This document shows positions 22,297 to 26,174 of a stretch of DNA of 26,174 bases, one piece after another. Both the position numbers and the translations under genes were made by a program. The first letter of the stretch is position 1. Each line of letters opens with the position of its first letter. Where the stretch lies: contig JAGGAG010000015.1 in assembly GCA_017889745.1 (NCBI GenBank), positions 1-26,174 on the forward strand, given 5' to 3'. The notes beneath the pieces were generated by a model. The model ran no database searches, was not told where the DNA came from, and was given only the letters and a program-made list of their open reading frames with translations. This stretch comes from Gemmatimonadota bacterium. Lineage in GTDB: Bacteria; Gemmatimonadota; Gemmatimonadetes; Gemmatimonadales; GWC2-71-9.

Positions 22297-23651
22297 GCGA
22301 GGACAAGCGGCGCGCCCTGCCGTCGGTCGACACCCTCCTGCGCGACCCGAGGGTGCTGGAACTGATGCAGGCGGCACCGCGCAACACGGTGGTGGGAGCG
22401 GCGCGCGAGGCGATCGAGCGATCGCGGAAGCGCCGGGCCGGGCCGCCCGAGGACTGGGCTGCCGAGATCGCCGAGCTCGTCGCGGCGCGCCTGGCGCCCT
22501 CCCTGTCGCGCGCCATCAACGCCACCGGCATCGTGCTGCACACCAATCTCGGCCGGGCCCCGCTGGCCACGGCGGCGGTCAGCGCCGTGCATGCGATTGC
22601 CTCCGGCTACAGCACCCTCGAGTTCGACCTGCACAGCGGCACGCGGGGCAGCCGGGCCGACCATGGTCGCGCGCAGCTCGCGCGGCTCACCGGCGCCGCC
22701 GATGCGCTGGTGGTGAACAACGCCGCGGCGGCGCTCGTGCTGGCGCTCAACACCGTGGCCCAGGGCAAGGAAGTGCTCATCAGCCGGGGCGAGCTGATCG
22801 AGATCGGTGGTTCGTTCCGCATCCCCGACATCCTCGAGAAGAGCGGCGCCCGCCTGCGTGAGGTCGGCACCACCAACCGCACGCACCTCGCCGACTACGA
22901 GTCCGCGATCGGACCCGGGACCGGCGCCATCCTCATCGTGCACCGCAGCAACTTCGAGCAGTCCGGTTTCGTCGCGACGCCCGACCCCGCCCGGCTGGTT
23001 GCCCTCGCGCGCGAGCGCGGCATCGCGTGCCTGCACGATGTCGGCAGCGGTCTCCTGCTCGACCTCGCCCGCTGGGGGCTCGCCGGCGAGCCGCTGGTGG
23101 CCGACGCGGTGTCGAGCGGCGCCGACCTCGTGCTCTTCAGCGGCGACAAGCTGCTCGGAGGGCCGCAGGCGGGATGCCTGGTGGGGACGCGCGATCTGGT
23201 GGCCAGTTGCCGGCGGAATCCGTTGGCCCGCGCCGTGCGCGCCGACAAGATGACGCTCGCGGCCCTCGAGGCGACGCTGGCGCTGTATGACGACGAGGAA
23301 ACCGCCCGACGGGAGGTGCCGGTGCTCCGGATGCTGACGGAAGAACCGGGGAGCATCGCAGCCCGCGCCCGGCGGGTCATGGCGCTGGCCCCCGCGCGCT
23401 TCGAGCCGGAGCTGATCCCCGGTGCATCGGCCGTGGGCGGCGGGTCGTTCCCCACGGCGGCGCTGCGCACCACACTGGTGGCACTCTCACCCGGCGAATC
23501 CGGCGCCCATGGCCTGGCGCTCCGGCTGCGCCTCGGCGAGCCCGCGGTGATCGCCCGCGTGCAGGACGCTCGCGTCCTGCTGGATGTGCGCACCGTCCTG
23601 GACGCGGAGGTCGACGCGCTCGGTGCCGCACTGCAGCGCGTCGAGGCCTGA
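22293..23651 (+). CDS. selA: L-seryl-tRNA(Sec) selenium transferase (selenocysteine synthase)
   Basis: SelA is a PLP enzyme that converts seryl-tRNA(Sec) to selenocysteinyl-tRNA(Sec) with selenophosphate. It has 452 residues, close to the E. coli protein. The N-terminal helix (LPSVDTLLRDPRV), the INATGIVLHTNLGRAPL block (75-91), SGTRGSRADH (115-124), the HRSNFEQSGF segment (217-226), HDVGSGLLLDL (248-258) and the PLP-lysine motif FSGDKLLGGPQAG with Lys286 are all intact, so it is probably active. Its ATG overlaps the lipoprotein stop (ATGA at 22293-22296). SelB, selD and the tRNA(Sec) gene are not in the window. Only one base separates its stop from the convergent gene downstream, so no terminator fits there. 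Confidence 0.95.
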   Translation: MSEDKRRALPSVDTLLRDPRVLELMQAAPRNTVVGAAREAIERSRKRRAGPPEDWAAEIAELVAARLAPSLSRAINATGIVLHTNLGRAPLATAAVSAVHAIASGYSTLEFDLHSGTRGSRADHGRAQLARLTGAADALVVNNAAAALVLALNTVAQGKEVLISRGELIEIGGSFRIPDILEKSGARLREVGTTNRTHLADYESAIGPGTGAILIVHRSNFEQSGFVATPDPARLVALARERGIACLHDVGSGLLLDLARWGLAGEPLVADAVSSGADLVLFSGDKLLGGPQAGCLVGTRDLVASCRRNPLARAVRADKMTLAALEATLALYDDEETARREVPVLRMLTEEPGSIAARARRVMALAPARFEPELIPGASAVGGGSFPTAALRTTLVALSPGESGAHGLALRLRLGEPAVIARVQDARVLLDVRTVLDAEVDALGAALQRVEA

Positions 23652-23652
23652 C

Positions 23653-24582
23653 TCAGCGGGCGACCGGCCGCCCGTTCCCCCCGTCGGTGACGAACCTGAT
23701 CGACCCGTCGGCCTGCCGCTTCCACACCGTGAGATACTTGGATGGACCCGAATGGCCGTCGGCGGCGGTGATCACCGCCTCGCCCACCGTCCATCCCATG
23801 CTGCCGTCGACCGACGCGCCCGCCACCACCGGGTGCCACTTCCACGTCGCCGATCCGCTCACCGCGCGTCCGATGGCTGCGGGCCCCTGCACCAGCAGTC
23901 CGCCGCCCACGAACGTGTGCGCGTCGGGTGCGGCCCAGCGCTCGAACGCGATCCCGGCGCCGCTGTCACCAGCCAGCCGCGCGAAGGCGAGGTCGGATGC
24001 CACGAACGGCTCGGTGCCTCCTGCCAGCTTGAGCGGTGGCAATTCGAGTGGAAGCTCCGCGACGCGCGGTGCCGCACCATCAGAGGTGATGTCCGTGAAC
24101 ATGATCGCCGCGAGTCGCCACGTCGTCGCGGTGCCGATCGCTTCCCGGCGCCAGGCAGCGATATAGCGTCCGATCACTGGCGCGTCGCTCCCTGCCGACG
24201 CCGCCACGGTGACGCCCCACGTGGCACCAAGGGTGGAGTCGGACGACAGCTCCGCCCCCAGCGGCTGCCAGGTCACCCGCAGGCTGTCTGGCTTGGCATC
24301 CGCCGCCAGCGGGCGGACGAGGTTGGCCACACCCTGCACCACCATCAGCAGCCGACCGATGTCGGGCACGCCCCGGACGACGGGCGCTCCGGGCCAGAGC
24401 AGCACCGCATCCGGCACCGCTGCCGCGCCGACCGTTGCGCGGAAGCCGGCGCTCCAGCTGCTGTCGGCCGTTGCGCGGTCGGTGCGGATGAGCACCGCGC
24501 GCTGGCTCTGCGCCCCGAGAACCCCAGGCAGGCAGAGCCACGCCAGGCCCGCGATGCGACGGCGAAAGGTGCGCTCTCTCAT
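23653..24582 (-). CDS. Secreted protein with two DUF4440/SnoaL-like domains
   Basis: Function unknown. The 309-residue product starts at ATG 24582-24580 with a basic signal peptide (MRERTFRRRIAGLAWLCLPG) ending VLGA, then Gln25. Two repeats follow, about 31-160 and 185-305. Both have a W-x-P or W-H-P strand early on and then an aligned strand: GRYIAAWRREAIG in the first and SKYLTVWKRQADG in the second. The second repeat matches DUF4440/SnoaL-like (NTF2 superfamily) closely, including the W-K-R-Q-A-D-G-S turn and the C-terminal DGGNG. The first has diverged. NTF2-like folds bind small hydrophobic ligands or act as hydrolase/isomerase cups; no catalytic dyad is obvious. It faces selA tail to tail and diverges from the reductase-like gene. 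Confidence 0.78.
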   Translation of the reverse strand: MRERTFRRRIAGLAWLCLPGVLGAQSQRAVLIRTDRATADSSWSAGFRATVGAAAVPDAVLLWPGAPVVRGVPDIGRLLMVVQGVANLVRPLAADAKPDSLRVTWQPLGAELSSDSTLGATWGVTVAASAGSDAPVIGRYIAAWRREAIGTATTWRLAAIMFTDITSDGAAPRVAELPLELPPLKLAGGTEPFVASDLAFARLAGDSGAGIAFERWAAPDAHTFVGGGLLVQGPAAIGRAVSGSATWKWHPVVAGASVDGSMGWTVGEAVITAADGHSGPSKYLTVWKRQADGSIRFVTDGGNGRPVAR

Positions 24583-24661
24583 GAGTGGAGTTCCTGACGG
24601 ATGACGGATTCTCCTGCACCCTGCCCATATTTGAGTACGGTAACGGAATGGAGGCGTTTCC
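24583..24661. other. 79-base divergent spacer
   Basis: The spacer carries the putative promoters of two divergent genes. It contains one AT-rich stretch (CCCATATTTGAG, about 24624-24635) suitable for -10 elements, and the GGAGG ribosome site (24650-24654) for the plus-strand reductase-like gene. A -35 element is not clear on either strand. Confidence 0.4.
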
Positions 24662-24934
24662 ATGCAGAAAGTAGGCGTACTCGGCTCGGCCGGCGTGGGG
24701 CAGGCACTCGCAACGGGATTCAAGAAGCACGGCTATCCTGTGCGCATCGGGAGCCGCGCACCGGGCAAGCTCACCGACTTCAGCGCGATGAACGGCATCG
24801 AATCGGGCACGTTCGCCGACGTCGCCGCCTGGGGTGAGATCCTCGTACTCGCGGTCAAGGGCACGACGGCCGAGGGGCTGTTGAAGCAGCTGGGCGGCAG
24901 CTGGACCCACGCCTTCAAGGTCTTGTGGAAGTGA
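24662..24934 (+). CDS. Internally deleted F420-dependent NADP reductase-like protein
   Basis: The 90-residue product begins as a normal Rossmann domain of the NADP oxidoreductase, coenzyme F420-dependent family: MQKVGVLGSAGVGQALATGF, then IGSRAPGKL, GTFADVAAWGEILVLAVKGT. Around residue 75-79 (LLKQLGG) it jumps to SWTHAFKVLWK, which resembles the far C-terminus of full-length relatives of about 200-230 residues. The middle, roughly 110-140 residues with the substrate domain, is absent, but the reading frame is kept. An 8-bp direct repeat GCAGCTGG (24886-24893 and 24897-24904) lies at the presumed junction. A good GGAGG site precedes the ATG at seven bases. It may be a functional mini-protein, a decaying gene or an assembly error. 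The DUF4332 gene follows after seven bases. Confidence 0.7.
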   Translation: MQKVGVLGSAGVGQALATGFKKHGYPVRIGSRAPGKLTDFSAMNGIESGTFADVAAWGEILVLAVKGTTAEGLLKQLGGSWTHAFKVLWK

Positions 24935-24941
24935 GGCGTCC

Positions 24942-25412
24942 ATGACGCGCACACTCTTCACAGCCCTCCTGAGCATCGCCGTGAGTGCGCCGGTGCTCAC
25001 GGCCCAGACCGGAAGTCTGTCGGACATCGAGGGCATCGGGCCCGCGTCGGCGGAGAAACTGGCCGCCGCCGGGGTGCACACGCCGAAGGAGTTGCTCAAG
25101 ACTGGCGGCACGAGACAAGGTCGCGCCGCCTTATCGCAGCAGACCGGCATCAGCACCGATCACTTGCTCAAGTGGGTGAACCGGGTCGACCTCTCGCGCG
25201 TGAAGGGCGTCGGCCCGGAGTACGCCGACCTGCTCGAAGCATCAGGTGTCGACACGCCGAAGGAGTTGGCAGGCCGCAACCCTGACAACCTCGTCGCCTC
25301 GATGACGAAGACCAACGCCGAGAAACACCTGGTGCGTCAGGTGCCGTCGCTGTTGCAGGTCGACGGCTGGATCAAGAGTGCAAAGAAGCTGAAACCCGCC
25401 GTCGAGTACTAG
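24942..25412 (+). CDS. Secreted DUF4332-type helix-hairpin-helix protein
   Basis: This 156-residue protein has a signal peptide (MTRTLFTALLSIAVSAPVLTA, then Gln) and a mature part that matches DUF4332. It contains two helix-hairpin-helix units: LSDIEGIGPASAEKLAAAG (26-44) and LSRVKGVGPEYADLLEASG (84-102), each followed by a V-[HD]-T-P-K-E-L turn. HhH folds usually contact nucleic acid or act as small protein-binding modules; here the signal peptide puts it in the periplasm or outside, which makes a cytosolic DNA-repair role unlikely. It follows the deleted reductase by seven bases, with a GTGAGG ribosome-like site before the ATG. Its TAG shares the CTAG tetranucleotide with the stop of the convergent gene. 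Function unknown. Confidence 0.8.
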   Translation: MTRTLFTALLSIAVSAPVLTAQTGSLSDIEGIGPASAEKLAAAGVHTPKELLKTGGTRQGRAALSQQTGISTDHLLKWVNRVDLSRVKGVGPEYADLLEASGVDTPKELAGRNPDNLVASMTKTNAEKHLVRQVPSLLQVDGWIKSAKKLKPAVEY

Positions 25413-26174
25413 CGCCCGCGGGCCGCCACCGCCCACTCCCGCTCCACCACGTCGCCCCGCACGCCGACGAGGCGATCGTTGAGGTGCACCACGATGCAGA
25501 CGTGGTTCGGCAGCACCCGCACCACTTCGCCGACCGACGGCCGCCAGTCGGTGCGCGAGAGGTCCAGCAGGCCGTGTTCCTCGCTCATCGCCTTCACCAC
25601 CACATCGGGGTGCGCCATCAGCACCCCGAATCCGTCGCCCTCGGCGCGCAGCGGCTCGCGGCCCAGTGCCTTGGTCCCGGCGTCGATCACCGCCTGGCCG
25701 GGCACGGCGGTGCTCACCACCGTGGACAGCACCGTGAGCGCGCAGTCATCCCATGCGCAGGCGCCCATCAGCGCCGTGGTGCGGTCGTTGAACACATAGG
25801 TGCCGGGCCGTACCTCGGTGGCCCCGGTTTCGTGCGCGCGCCACGCCGTCGGGGTCGAGCCGCCGCTGATCGCGGGCAGCCCGATTCCGGCGCGCGCGAA
25901 CGCTTCCCGCACGGCCGCGACATCAGTGCGCAGCCGCAGGAGCGCCTCGTCCTGTGCATCGACCGCGCTCCGGATGTGCCCAGGGTAGAACGCGAGTCCC
26001 CGGAACTCGAGTGACGACTCGCGCAAGGCCAGCCTGGCGAGGTCGATCGCCTCACCAGCGGTCGCGACGCCGACCCGCCGCATCCCGAAGTCCATTTCGA
26101 CATTGACGCCCACTCGGCGACGAGCCGCACGAGCCGCCTCCGCGAGTCCCCGCACCGCCTCCGCCGAGTCGAGT
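25409..26174 (-). CDS. D-threonine aldolase / D-serine dehydratase-like PLP enzyme (5' end cut by window)
   Basis: The visible 255 residues are the C-terminal two thirds of an alanine-racemase-fold enzyme. The barrel part includes VNVEMDFGMRRVGV, AFYPGHIRSA and ISGGSTPTAWRAHE; the C-terminal domain is the DSD1-like beta domain with TVVSTAVPGQAVIDAGTKALG, EEHGLLDLS and PNHVCIVVHL. In D-serine dehydratases and D-threonine aldolases the metal-binding pair sits in that last motif; here it reads His-Val-Cys, which is the D-serine dehydratase form rather than His-x-Asp. The catalytic PLP lysine lies upstream of the window, so activity cannot be checked. The start is not in the window. The stop overlaps that of the convergent DUF4332 gene. 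Confidence 0.87.
   Translation of the reverse strand, partial: LDSAEAVRGLAEAARAARRRVGVNVEMDFGMRRVGVATAGEAIDLARLALRESSLEFRGLAFYPGHIRSAVDAQDEALLRLRTDVAAVREAFARAGIGLPAISGGSTPTAWRAHETGATEVRPGTYVFNDRTTALMGACAWDDCALTVLSTVVSTAVPGQAVIDAGTKALGREPLRAEGDGFGVLMAHPDVVVKAMSEEHGLLDLSRTDWRPSVGEVVRVLPNHVCIVVHLNDRLVGVRGDVVEREWAVAARGR

Overview
This is a very GC-rich, almost gap-free chromosomal segment of about 26 kb. Coding density is close to 98 %, and no stretch longer than about 110 bases lacks a gene. The best guess for the source is a member of Gemmatimonadota or a close relative. This is inferred from the GC content, from secreted proteins whose signal peptides end in Ala-Gln, from a Minf_1886-family protein, from Bacteroidota-style Ig-like lipoproteins, and from frequent GTG/TTG starts. 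I saw no rRNA, tRNA, CRISPR array, insertion sequence or phage gene. Most genes are housekeeping or central metabolism.

Positions 1-12895 are all on the minus strand. In transcription order they are: acetyl-CoA acetyltransferase, CPBP intramembrane protease, 3-hydroxybutyryl-CoA dehydrogenase, a Leu/Glu/Phe/Val dehydrogenase, rpiB, glyA, a Minf_1886-family protein, a small zinc-ribbon protein, the bifunctional NAD(P)H-hydrate repair enzyme (nnr), a secreted beta-propeller protein, thiL, plsC, eno and an FtsB/DivIC-like divisome protein cut by the window edge. Most junctions are 4-base start/stop overlaps (ATGA, GTGA or TTGA), so translational coupling is pervasive. The first four genes look like one acyl-CoA/branched-chain amino-acid unit with a membrane protease embedded in it. 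The nnr to plsC genes form a second coupled unit, and eno-ftsB a third.

Positions 12896-14260 hold a lone plus-strand gene for a secreted metal-dependent amidohydrolase. It is bracketed by purine-rich short repeats, including an 11-bp inverted repeat. Positions 14258-17678 (minus) carry a 50-residue membrane peptide, thrS and an APC amino-acid permease. Only 30 bases away, positions 17709-23651 (plus) carry a BON-domain membrane protein, valS, an Ig-like lipoprotein and selA (selenocysteine synthase), again joined by overlaps. The right end holds a secreted protein with two DUF4440/SnoaL-like repeats (minus), an internally deleted F420-dependent NADP-reductase-like gene, a secreted DUF4332 helix-hairpin-helix protein (plus), and a partial D-threonine aldolase/D-serine dehydratase-like enzyme (minus).

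The most unusual items are: a degenerate 7-bp repeat family (about RGTRARC) in two distant intergenic spots, one forming a long stem and the other supplying the stop codon of the permease; the reductase gene that keeps both ends of its family but lacks the middle; the translationally coupled membrane peptide upstream of thrS; and the CPBP protease inside a thiolase operon. I found no convincing novel multi-gene defence or mobile system.
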